Counted from the first letter of the stretch, positions 1 to 7,535 are shown. The stretch: 7,880 bases of DNA from Nostoc cf. edaphicum LEGE 07299 (GCF_015207245.1 NZ_JADEXF010000118.1:1-7880); one strand, 5' to 3'. Notes: generated by a model not told the origin, from the sequence alone. Numbers and translations: made by a program.

Positions 1-950
1 TTACTACCGGGAAGTTGATATATCCCCAAACCCACGGCTGCCTTGGGCGCATTTCCTGGGATGGTGAATTTGGCATCAGCCAGATAGTTCTCTGCTCCCA
101 GTTCAACTCGACCGACATCTCTGACTTTAACTAGAATGCTACTATTACTGGTGCTATTAGTACTGCTACTAGTGCCACCTGGACTTACCTTTAGCACCAT
201 ATCCTCAAATTCAGCCGCATCTTTAAATCGACTGGTTGCCCGTAAAGCAAATTCAAAGCTTTGATTATCTGGTGCTGGTTCCTTACCAATCGCCCCTGCA
301 CCCACCTGAATATTTTGTTGTTGCAGGGCAGCTGTCACATCTTGCGGAGTTAGTTTATGTTGGGCAAGCTTGTTGGGATCAAGCCAGAGACGCATGGCAT
401 ATTTGCGTTCCCCAAAAACCCTGGCACTTCCTACACCAGGAAGCCGTTTGATCTGATCGAAAATATACAGATCGACATAGTTACTGATAAAAATGTTGTC
501 CTACTCATTATTTTCTGAGTAAAACCCATAGACAAGTAGCAAACTGCTCGATGCTGTTTCAACAGTCACACCTGTTCGTTGAACAGTATCTGGCAATTGA
601 GGTGAAGCCAGTGCTTCTTTATTTTGAACGTTTACTTGAGCAATATCGCTATTGACATTAGTCGGGAAGGAGACAGTTATATTGCTCGAACCATCATTAC
701 CCGTATTAGAAGATATATAAGATACATCTTTAACACCATTAATTTGTCGCTCAATAATGTTGGTGACAGTATTTTCTGTTGTTTGAGCATCCGCACCAAT
801 ATTGTTGGAGCTAACAGTAATTTGCACTGGGGCAAGGTCTGGTAGCTGAGAAATAGGAAGAATCGGTATACAGATGCTTCCCAGCAGCAAAATGATTAAC
901 GTGCAGACCGTCGTCAGCACTGGCCGTCTGATGAAGGTATTGACAAACAT
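1..950 (-). pseudogene. RND (HAE1/AcrB-type) efflux transporter, 5' part, interrupted by an in-frame amber codon
   Basis: This is the inner-membrane, proton-driven pump subunit of a tripartite RND efflux system. Residues 1-149 begin with MFVNTFIRRPV, have the first membrane helix at about 9-29, and continue with the porter-domain signatures LPDLAPVQITVS and IIERQINGVKDV. Codon 150 is TAG (501-503 on the plus strand). The same frame then continues without another stop to the left edge (about 316 codons seen), with DPNKL, QNIQVGAG and VGRVELGAENY, all typical of the family's next porter and docking segments. Related proteins, from memory, read S-E-N-x-x-Y-D-N here, so a tyrosine codon probably became TAG by one base change. 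The family is about 1,040-1,070 residues, so the rest lies outside the window. No membrane-fusion partner gene precedes it; the upstream gene is an MscS channel 335 bases away. The start has no clear Shine-Dalgarno. It could also be a sequencing error or a read-through codon. Confidence -1.
138..173 (-). other. Ser/Thr/Asn-rich insertion in the RND reading frame
   Basis: Twelve consecutive codons (residues 260-271 of the interrupted frame) encode only Ser, Thr and Asn, built largely from AGT, AGC, ACT and AAT triplets. They sit between KVSPGG and ILVKVRDVG, where relatives normally have a short turn. It looks like a low-complexity expansion in a surface loop of the porter region. Confidence -1.
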
Positions 951-1146
951 AAATCAAGGAATAAAGGAAAAGTTTCAGACTGGTTAGGAACGTAGTAGCT
1001 TTTTATTAATATAAGGATTTATTAAGCCTTAATGTTAGATATTTTCTTTTTCCTATATTCCGTATGGGAATGCATACATTTATGCTTATGACTCAATGTA
1101 TCCCAATGTATCATTAGAGGCAGAGCCGGCAAAGCTTATAATTAAC

Positions 1147-1171
1147 CGTTCCCATGCAAAACATGGGAACG
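1147..1171. repeat. Palindromic repeat, 10-bp stem
   Basis: CGTTCCCATG (1147-1156), loop CAAAA (1157-1161) and CATGGGAACG (1162-1171) form a perfect stem. The arm style (GTTCCCA...TGGGAACGAG), preceded by GAGGCAGAGCC at about 1118-1128, resembles short dispersed palindromes common in Nostoc/Anabaena genomes; that resemblance is from memory. No T-run follows on either strand, so it does not look like a terminator. Confidence -1.
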
Positions 1172-1180
1172 AGTCAAGCT

Positions 1181-1228
1181 TTATCAAGCTAGGTTTTTAG
1201 GACTTGTGTATACAACGTAGCTTGATAA
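1181..1228. repeat. 11-bp perfect inverted repeat with 26-base spacer
   Basis: TTATCAAGCTA (1181-1191) is the exact reverse complement of TAGCTTGATAA (1218-1228). The spacer itself contains GTATAC. It lies directly beside the 1147-1171 palindrome, so the two may be parts of one small mobile or dispersed element, or a processed 3' end structure of the MscS transcript. Neither strand has a T-run after it. Confidence -1.
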
Positions 1229-1285
1229 GGGGAGAGTTAGAATTTTGTCTAATCAACTGAAAAATGTGGTAATGAATCCAAATTT

Positions 1286-2953
1286 CTAATTATCTTTGCC
1301 ATTAGTCGAAAAATTTAACAATTGATCGTCATTGACCCAAATTGCTTGTTGAGGTACAGAGATGGAAATTCCAGCTTCGTCTAGGGCAACTTTCAGGCGG
1401 CGGCGAAGCTCCCGTGCGACATCCCATTGTTTGAGGGGCAGTGTTTTAATCCAGACACGAATAATCAAACCGCGATCGCCAAATTGATCTATTCCCAAAA
1501 CTTGCGGCGGTTCCAAAATTTGACTCTGCCATCGCATTTCTTGATTCATGTTATCGGCAATAGTTGCAATCAGCTTCAAAGCCTCTTCTGTATCGGCTTG
1601 GTAGGCGATGGGAATTGTTAAATCGGCTCGCGACCAACGACTAGAAAGATTGGCAACAACTTTAATTTCACTATTGGGAATTGTGATTAAGCGTCCTTCA
1701 GAATCCCGCAGTTGGGTCATCCGCAGATTCAGATTTTCTACTAAGCCTCCCACATCTCCCACATTAATCACATCGCCTAAAGCGTACTGGTCTTCTAAAA
1801 TGATCAAAAAACCGTTAATCGCATCTTTAATTAAGTTTTGCGATGCCAAAGACAATGCAACACCAACTAAACTAGCACCCGCTAGTAAGGGAACGATATC
1901 TATCCCCAAGGATACCAGCGCGATCAAGAAACCTACTCCTACCCAGATAGCAGTAGTGATACTTTTTGTGACACCAGAAAATGTGGAAACTCGCAGTTGC
2001 AACCGTGCAGAACTTTCTGGGGTGAGGAAAGCACCACTGCTAATCAGTGTGGAGGCGAAGCGGTCAATCAGAGCGTAGGTCAAACGAATTGCTACATAGG
2101 TTGCCAGACATACGACACCTAATCGCAAAGGAAATTGGGCGGCTATGAGAATTGCTACCTGAAAACCTCGTGTATAGGGAAATAGACCCAAAATAAAGAA
2201 GGTTCCACCTCCCCAAATTCCGGCTTGACTGAGCTGAAACAATCGTCTCTTGGCTTCTTGGACATGTTGCTGTTGCCGTTGATTTAGTTGTGTTGTAATT
2301 GCTTGATCTGCTGATTTTGGGTAGTTGAAGATTTCCCTTTGGGGTTGGGAGGCAATGGAATGTTCCAAATTCTTTTGGGAACGCCGCTGCCAGCTATATA
2401 CCCCCCAACTCATAATAATCATTGCCAGTCCGATGCCGCCAGCAATTTTACCTTGGTCGATTAAAGATTGAATTTGCCTTTCTTGCTTGGCTTGTTGCAA
2501 GTCTTCTTGTAATGATTCGGCGACTTGATTTGCCGATGTCGATATATCTACCTGTCGCAGCCCAGCGTCTTCAGAAGTAACGGTCATCAGATATTGACCG
2601 TTGACATAAATTACCGGTAATTCGTTTACTTCGCGAACATCTACATTGACTGGTGTTTTTGCTGGTGATTGAAAGTAATTTTGGGCAATTTTCTGCAACT
2701 TCTTTTGAATATCTTCTGAACGCTCAGGAAAATTGGTTCTTGTTGCCGCTATTTGAAATAACCGACGACCATCTAAATAAATCCAGCCCGAAACAACTCT
2801 GTTATCTGAATCATTACTAATACTGCTGGGAGCTTGCAGTTGCGGCACAAAAGGCATCTGGGCTGTGGCTTTTGGCACAGATACAACGCCTATGGCCATT
2901 GAACTGGCGATGCCTACGGCGGGCAAAACCAACGCCAAAAATTGAAAGCGCAC
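1286..2953 (-). CDS. MscS-family mechanosensitive ion channel with N-terminal extracytoplasmic domain
   Basis: This is a tension-gated channel that releases solutes on hypo-osmotic shock, here a 555-residue version (E. coli MscS has 286). A signal peptide spans about residues 1-32, ending KATAQ before MPFV. A soluble extracytoplasmic region of about 33-165 follows, ending in a Gln/Glu-rich, probably coiled segment (143-161). Hydrophobic helices lie near 169-187, 245-260, 266-295 and 331-350. The pore helix and MscS core follow: AGASLVGVALSLASQNLIKD (358-376), then GDVINVGDVGGLVE (393-406), LRDSEGRLITIPNSEI (415-430) and the cytoplasmic beta/C-terminal domains to 555. The start is GTG at 2953-2951, chosen because a strong AAGGAGGTG sits 5 bases upstream and the signal peptide begins there. 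The neighbouring ahcY gene is divergent. Substrate and gating tension cannot be read from sequence. Family assignment is firm. Confidence -1.
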   Translation of the reverse strand: MRFQFLALVLPAVGIASSMAIGVVSVPKATAQMPFVPQLQAPSSISNDSDNRVVSGWIYLDGRRLFQIAATRTNFPERSEDIQKKLQKIAQNYFQSPAKTPVNVDVREVNELPVIYVNGQYLMTVTSEDAGLRQVDISTSANQVAESLQEDLQQAKQERQIQSLIDQGKIAGGIGLAMIIMSWGVYSWQRRSQKNLEHSIASQPQREIFNYPKSADQAITTQLNQRQQQHVQEAKRRLFQLSQAGIWGGGTFFILGLFPYTRGFQVAILIAAQFPLRLGVVCLATYVAIRLTYALIDRFASTLISSGAFLTPESSARLQLRVSTFSGVTKSITTAIWVGVGFLIALVSLGIDIVPLLAGASLVGVALSLASQNLIKDAINGFLIILEDQYALGDVINVGDVGGLVENLNLRMTQLRDSEGRLITIPNSEIKVVANLSSRWSRADLTIPIAYQADTEEALKLIATIADNMNQEMRWQSQILEPPQVLGIDQFGDRGLIIRVWIKTLPLKQWDVARELRRRLKVALDEAGISISVPQQAIWVNDDQLLNFSTNGKDN

Positions 2954-2958
2954 TCAAA

Positions 2959-2967
2959 CACCTCCTT
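2959..2967 (-). promoter_or_regulatory. Strong ribosome binding site of the MscS gene
   Basis: On the minus strand AAGGAGGTG lies 5 bases before the GTG start. It matches the anti-Shine-Dalgarno well and decides the non-ATG start. Confidence -1.
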
Positions 2968-3193
2968 GAGTAAAATCTATTAATTACTACTTTAACTATC
3001 CTGCTTAATTCCTTTGGGTAGATGTACCTATCTAAAGTTGAGGTTTTCCTTTTAGTTGATGAAAATTTGATGTTTTTTTATTTGTTTTCTATCTTTAGAG
3101 AGATGACAAAGTACTGAAAGTCAGCATATAGCACGGAGAGGAGTCTTAACTCTTACCAAAGATAAAACAAAAAGGAAGAAGTTAGAGAGGAAG

Positions 3194-3330
3194 TTGACAT
3201 TCCGGCGATCAAACGTCAAGCTAGTTTTGAGGATTCTTGACTAGTGATTTGCTTTCATACAAGCAAAAATCGCCAGTAGTAGAATAACCTAGTAGAGTGC
3301 GTAAAACTTACGTAACTTTTTTTATTTTTT
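3194..3330 (+). promoter_or_regulatory. Possible structured 5' leader / promoter region of ahcY
   Basis: TTGAC (3194-3198) can pair with GTCAA (3215-3219). GTCAAG (3215-3220) can instead pair with CTTGAC (3236-3241), and CTAGT (3221-3225) with ACTAG (3240-3244). TTTGCTT (3248-3254) pairs with AAGCAAA (3261-3267), and CGTAA (3300-3304) with TTACG (3308-3312), the last followed by a T-rich stretch. TAGAAT at 3280-3285 could be a -10 box, in which case most hairpins would be upstream DNA rather than RNA. TTGACT at 3237-3242 is too far from it for a normal spacer. The transcription start is unknown, so the leader idea is speculative. Confidence -1.
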
Positions 3331-3335
3331 GAGGT
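3331..3335 (+). promoter_or_regulatory. Ribosome binding site of ahcY
   Basis: GAGGT lies 8 bases before the ATG at 3344. This favours that ATG over the in-frame TTG immediately before it at 3341. Confidence -1.
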
Positions 3336-3337
3336 AA

Positions 3338-4621
<1,284 letters not shown>

Positions 4622-4648
4622 TACATTGATTAATTAATTGATTTTTTA

Positions 4649-4679
4649 GGGATAGGCTTTAGGCTTATCCCTTTTTTTT
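4649..4679 (+). terminator. Rho-independent terminator of ahcY
   Basis: GGGATAGGC (4649-4657), loop TTTAG and GCTTATCCC (4663-4671) form a 9-pair stem with one G-T wobble, followed directly by eight T residues (4672-4679). It starts 27 bases after the ahcY stop codon. Confidence -1.
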
Positions 4680-4891
4680 GGGTTTCGCACCGCGCATAAA
4701 TCCGCAGTGGAAATGCCAAAAGCGCAAAGTGCGATCGCTTAGACTTCTTGCAGAAGTGGGGAAAAGGGCAAGGCGTAAAGGGTAAGCATTCCGTTCTTAA
4801 AGCCAAGAGTCTCCTAAGCGATAGCCGGATTGTCTTGGAAGCCTACACTGTACTCGTTGGCGTTCGCGTTAGCGCCTTACGGTTTGAAGCC

Positions 4892-4908
4892 TCCCCCTTT
4901 TAGGGGGA
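4892..4908. repeat. Short palindrome, 7-bp stem with TTT loop
   Basis: TCCCCCT (4892-4898), TTT and AGGGGGA (4902-4908) pair perfectly. It is one of several small palindromes in this gap. No clear T-run follows on the plus strand, so a terminator role is unlikely. Confidence -1.
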
Positions 4909-5026
4909 AAAGAAGAGAAAAAATTGTGTGGAGAAGTACGCAGTGCCGGACACACAAGGTGCGGAGCCGGAGCCACTGATGCCTTGGCGTCAATATCAAA
5001 TCCCCTGGTTTCTCTCTCTTAGGTTT

Positions 5027-5059
5027 CCCTACTCCCTCTTCCCTACTCCCTACTCCCTC
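5027..5059. repeat. Heptanucleotide STRR array (CCCTACT)
   Basis: Consecutive units CCCTACT, CCCTCTT, CCCTACT, CCCTACT and a partial CCCTC make 4.7 copies. Short tandemly repeated heptanucleotides of this kind (STRRs) are established features of heterocyst-forming cyanobacterial genomes. Read on the minus strand the array runs into the small reading frame that starts at 5122. Confidence -1.
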
Positions 5060-5122
5060 GTTAAGCAATACTTCTGTAATGTCGGCAAAATCTGAGATAA
5101 GCTCAATGTAGCGTTCAGACAT
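5060..5122 (-). pseudogene. Possible 5' fragment of an unrecognised gene, cut by the STRR array
   Basis: The minus-strand frame from ATG at 5122 starts MSERYIELISDFADITEVLL, which looks like ordinary coding sequence with an amphipathic helix. After about residue 22 it reads into the STRR array and other repeats, giving a low-complexity, unprotein-like tail to a stop at 4877. I do not recognise the family. It could be a chance frame; only the first 63 bases look gene-like, and no clear Shine-Dalgarno precedes it. Confidence -1.
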
Positions 5123-5167
5123 GATTGGGTTATGAAGAATAAAACCTGTTTTGGATGCTCAGGTATC

Positions 5168-5171
5168 GGAG
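5168..5171 (+). promoter_or_regulatory. Ribosome binding site deciding the start of the sugar-binding lipoprotein
   Basis: GGAG is placed 5 bases before the ATG at 5177. The earlier in-frame ATG at 5132 has no such motif and would put 15 extra residues, including two Cys, in front of a complete lipoprotein signal peptide. Confidence -1.
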
Positions 5172-5176
5172 CTTAT

Positions 5177-6133
5177 ATGCCAAAGTTCTTGGTATTTAGC
5201 GCCTACGTTGTGATTACTGTTTCGGCTTTCTTGCTGTCTGGCTGTATACGCGAAAAAACAAAAAAAATTGTCGGATTTTCGCAGACGGAGAACATCGGTC
5301 CGTGGCGCATTGCCGAAACGAACAGCATTAAGGAAGAGGCCGCCAAGCGTAAGCAAACTTATGATTTTTTGATGACGGATGCCCAAGGACAGACATCGAA
5401 GCAATTTGCCGACATTGAGGATCTAATCGCACGACAAGTTGATGTGATATTTCTTGCACCACGTGAGTATGAGGGTCTCACGCCCGCACTCGAAGCAGCG
5501 AGAGCGGCAAAAATACCGGTTTTTCTCATTGACCGTGAAGCGGCGGGAAAACCAGGTGAACATTTCGTCAGCTTTCTTGGGTCGGATTTTATCACGCAAG
5601 GCCGCCGCGTTGGCGAATGGCTAACTAAGGCAAGCAATGGCAAGGCATCCATCGTGGAACTTACCGGAACAGCTGGTTCATCGGTCGCAATTGATCGGGC
5701 TAAGGGGTTTCGTGATGCGATCGCCAATTATCCTAAGATGAAAATCATCGCCACGCAGACGGCGGATTTTTCGCGGGCTGCGGCCCAGCGTGTAATGGAA
5801 AATATCATCCAGGCTAAAGGTTCCGACATTACCGCAGTGTATGCTCACAACGACGAAATGGCACTAGGTGCTATCCAGGCTCTCAAATCCGCAGGTATGA
5901 AGCCTGGTAAGGATGTGATGGTCGGTTCAATTGATGGTCAGAAAGCCGCACTTGAGGCGATAATCCGTGGTGAGCTTGGTGTTAGTGTCGAATCAAACCC
6001 GCGTTTTGGCCCACTCGTTTTTGCCACGATGGAAGAGTATTTTGCTGGCAAGAAAATTCCTCCTCGGATTATTCTCAAAGACAGACTCTTCGACGTGACC
6101 AACGCCAAGGATTTCGTAGATGAAGCATACTAG
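5177..6133 (+). CDS. ytfQ: YtfQ-like sugar ABC transporter substrate-binding lipoprotein
   Basis: This is a periplasmic-face binding protein of the type I (ribose/galactofuranose, LacI-like fold) family that delivers a sugar to a membrane permease. From ATG 5177 it has 318 residues. The lipoprotein signal peptide has a Lys at 3, a hydrophobic core and the lipobox LSGC with Cys23. The mature part follows E. coli YtfQ closely: IVGFSQTENIGPWRIAETN (31-49), VDVIFLAP (88-95), IPVFLIDR (113-120), GTAGSSVAIDRAKGF (164-178), VYAHNDEMALGAIQALKSAG (221-240) and GSIDG (250-254). YtfQ binds galactofuranose in E. coli; the ligand here is inferred only as furanose/pentose-like. The likely partner permease lies 264 bases downstream on the same strand, but no ATPase is present. 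Base composition looks richer in G+C than the flanking ahcY and MscS genes. An alternative start at 5132 is less likely. Confidence -1.
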   Translation: MPKFLVFSAYVVITVSAFLLSGCIREKTKKIVGFSQTENIGPWRIAETNSIKEEAAKRKQTYDFLMTDAQGQTSKQFADIEDLIARQVDVIFLAPREYEGLTPALEAARAAKIPVFLIDREAAGKPGEHFVSFLGSDFITQGRRVGEWLTKASNGKASIVELTGTAGSSVAIDRAKGFRDAIANYPKMKIIATQTADFSRAAAQRVMENIIQAKGSDITAVYAHNDEMALGAIQALKSAGMKPGKDVMVGSIDGQKAALEAIIRGELGVSVESNPRFGPLVFATMEEYFAGKKIPPRIILKDRLFDVTNAKDFVDEAY

Positions 6134-6194
6134 TACCGCAAGGCGAAAGTCAAAAGGAATCTAGCGTAAGAGTTTTGTTGATTTGGAATGGTGA

Positions 6195-6233
6195 GGCAGT
6201 TCCTTATGGGGGTTGCCCCCATAAGGAACTGCC
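6195..6233. repeat. Perfect palindrome, 18-bp stem with 3-base loop
   Basis: The arm 6195-6212 (GGCAGTTCCTTATGGGGG) is exactly complementary to 6216-6233, with loop TTG (6213-6215). It lies 61 bases after the stop of the binding-protein gene. No T-run follows (GAACCCG), so it is not a classic terminator, though such a stem could protect the upstream mRNA 3' end. It may be a dispersed palindromic element. Confidence -1.
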
Positions 6234-6379
6234 GAACCCGTTAGCGCAGCGTTAGCGAGTCTTCGAGCGTCAGGGGTGGTTTATTTACGCCGTGCTGTAC
6301 TAGGTAGTTCTCACCCTAAAATAGAAAAAAGATAACCTGGAACTATCCTGAACTTCCACGATGGACAAAAAACATTACT

Positions 6380-6386
6380 AAGGAGG
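6380..6386 (+). promoter_or_regulatory. Ribosome binding site of the sugar permease
   Basis: AAGGAGG is a full Shine-Dalgarno match, 11 bases before the ATG at 6398, a slightly long spacing. No better start codon lies between. Confidence -1.
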
Positions 6387-6397
6387 TTTAACGCGTC

Positions 6398-7369
6398 ATG
6401 GCTGCCACAAAGCCTCTTGTGCTTGCAAGTATGCGGCATCTTGGCAAGCTCATCACCTCCCAGAGCGTGCTGCTCATGCTCCTTAGTTTGGCTATTTTCG
6501 CATCTTTTCGTTATGAAACGTTCCTGACACCTGTTAATCTCATGAACATCATGCGACAGAACAGTATGCTGGCGATCGTCGCGCTGGGCATGACTGTCGT
6601 GATTCTAAGTGGAGGAATCGATCTGTCCGTGGGTTCCCTGGTTGCTTTGGGTGGTGTCGTCGCAGCAATGCTTGCTGGACAAGGAAGCTTTGTGGCGATC
6701 GTCATCGGCATTGCTAGCACTACGTTGCTGGGTGTGGTCAATGGTCTTTTGGTGTCTCGCGCGCGGCTTCAGCCGTTCGTTGTTACTTTATTCACTGCCA
6801 GTGCTGCACGGGGGCTGGCGTTGAGCATCACCGAGGAGAGGTCGATCGCCGTACCTTCAGCAGCATCGGGACTTGTTTGGCTGGGTAGGGGGTTCATTGG
6901 TTGGGTTCCTGTACCCGTGCTGATAGTTGGACTCTTATATTTTGCAGCTTGGTTTATGCTGCACAGAAGCCGATTAGGTTTGCACATATTCGCTATTGGT
7001 AACAATGAGGAAGCCTCCCGACTCATGGGCGTGAACCCAAACCGAGTAAAGCTAGCAGTCTACACATTTAGCGGGTTACTTTCAGGGCTTGCTGGTATTA
7101 TTCTCGCAGGTCGTCTGGGGGCGGGTCAGCCTGTGGCTGCCTTTGGCTGGGAGACGGATGCGATCGCCGCCACCGTCATGGGAGGAACGTTTCTCGCAGG
7201 GGGTCAGGGGAGCGTATTTCCGACGCTAGTCGGTGTACTTTTACTAGGAATGATGTACAACCTTTTAAATCTTGAAGGAACCATTACTCCTTGGTGGCAG
7301 CTCGTACTCCGTGGTGGCTTTTTACTTTTGGTCGTGCTTTTTCAGCAGCGTATTGTGCACAGAGCCTAA
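6398..7369 (+). CDS. RbsC/YtfT-type sugar ABC transporter permease
   Basis: This is the membrane subunit of a carbohydrate uptake ABC transporter (CUT2 class: ribose, xylose, galactofuranose types). It has 323 residues, the normal length for the family. About eight to ten hydrophobic segments are visible, beginning near 22-37, 56-71 and 79-93. Diagnostic motifs are GGIDLSVGS (72-80), NGLLVSRARLQPFVVTLFT (115-133), the cytoplasmic coupling loop FAIGNNEEASRLMGVNPNRV (198-217) and DAIAATVMGGTFLAGGQGS (254-272). The nearest E. coli counterparts by eye are RbsC, YtfT and YjfF. CUT2 transporters need a two-domain ATPase (RbsA/YtfR type) of about 500 residues, not found here. The pairing with the YtfQ-like binding protein upstream is inferred from strand and family. 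G+C is clearly higher than in the MscS gene (33 of 60 bases from 6541 against 20 of 60 from 1801), yet it carries a HIP1 site at 7160. Confidence -1.
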   Translation: MAATKPLVLASMRHLGKLITSQSVLLMLLSLAIFASFRYETFLTPVNLMNIMRQNSMLAIVALGMTVVILSGGIDLSVGSLVALGGVVAAMLAGQGSFVAIVIGIASTTLLGVVNGLLVSRARLQPFVVTLFTASAARGLALSITEERSIAVPSAASGLVWLGRGFIGWVPVPVLIVGLLYFAAWFMLHRSRLGLHIFAIGNNEEASRLMGVNPNRVKLAVYTFSGLLSGLAGIILAGRLGAGQPVAAFGWETDAIAATVMGGTFLAGGQGSVFPTLVGVLLLGMMYNLLNLEGTITPWWQLVLRGGFLLLVVLFQQRIVHRA

Positions 7370-7535
7370 TGTCAGTAGATCGAAAACCTTAACTCGACTC
7401 AATCATTGCTTTTCCTTTCGCCGTCTAAATCATAAGTTGAATATTTCTAAACTGCAACTGGCGATCACTCTCTGTGATTTGTCAGCCGTCAAAAATCAAA
7501 AATCCCGAACAACATTACTGCTGTAAATAAACTAT
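7370..7535. other. Convergent gap after the permease gene
   Basis: No gene is seen. A small hairpin ATCAC-tctct-GTGAT (7464-7478) has no T-run after it, so the permease has no evident terminator of its own. Confidence -1.

Larger units (their letters stand above)
951..1285. other. Intergenic gap between the MscS gene and the RND gene
   Basis: No plausible gene is visible in these 335 bases. The half near the MscS gene contains two inverted repeats, listed separately. The half near the RND start is AT-rich and should hold that gene's promoter, but I cannot pick a convincing -35/-10 pair. A direct repeat CAATGTATC occurs twice around 1094-1113. Confidence -1.
4680..5176. other. Repeat-rich intergenic region between ahcY and the sugar-binding protein
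   Basis: About 500 bases hold no convincing intact gene. They contain a HIP1 site (4731-4738) and a hairpin ACTTCT-tgc-AGAAGT (4743-4757). A GGCG...CGCC element containing CGTTAGCG lies at 4859-4876, and a hairpin TCCCCCT-ttt-AGGGGGA at 4892-4908. An imperfect inverted pair around CAGTGCCGG and CCGGAGCCACTG falls at about 4941-4978. A STRR array (5027-5059) and a possible gene fragment (5060-5122, minus) complete it. The patchwork suggests successive insertion of small dispersed repeats. Confidence -1.
6134..6397. other. Repeat-bearing gap between the binding-protein and permease genes
   Basis: These 264 bases hold a perfect 39-base palindrome (6195-6233). Two copies of CGTTAGCG follow (6239-6246, 6250-6257) in a motif also seen at 4867-4874. 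A bulged inverted pair AGGTAGTTC / GAACTATCCT lies at about 6302-6349. I see no ATPase Walker A, signature or Walker B remnant in any frame. TAAAAT at 6316-6321 could be a -10 box for the permease, without a convincing -35. Confidence -1.

Noticed and set aside
236..451. Plus-strand reading frame of 71 residues
   Set aside because: It lies antisense to the RND coding sequence, which continues in frame through this region with strong family motifs.
481..520. Frameshift as the cause of the RND interruption
   Set aside because: Translating through the stop shows the frame is unchanged on both sides, so this is a nonsense codon, not an indel.
1147..1230. Terminator of the MscS gene
   Set aside because: Stems are strong, but no T-run follows on the minus strand; termination here is possible only by another mechanism.
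1608..2078. 156-residue plus-strand frame
   Set aside because: It is antisense to the core of the MscS gene, with composition reflecting the complementary strand and no domain signature.
3194..3330. Known SAH riboswitch before ahcY
   Set aside because: The GC-rich core expected of that class is not present; only short AT-rich stems are seen.
5027..5059. CRISPR-like array
   Set aside because: Units are 7 bases and contiguous without spacers, so this is a STRR array.
5132..5176. Upstream ATG as start of the sugar-binding protein
   Set aside because: No Shine-Dalgarno precedes it, and it would extend a complete lipoprotein signal peptide. ATG 5177 has GGAG 5 bases upstream.
5359..5727. 122-residue minus-strand frame
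   Set aside because: It is antisense to the sugar-binding protein gene, whose family motifs cover the whole interval.
7272..7526. 84-residue plus-strand frame overlapping the permease end
   Set aside because: It begins out of frame inside the permease and shows no recognisable protein features in its intergenic part.
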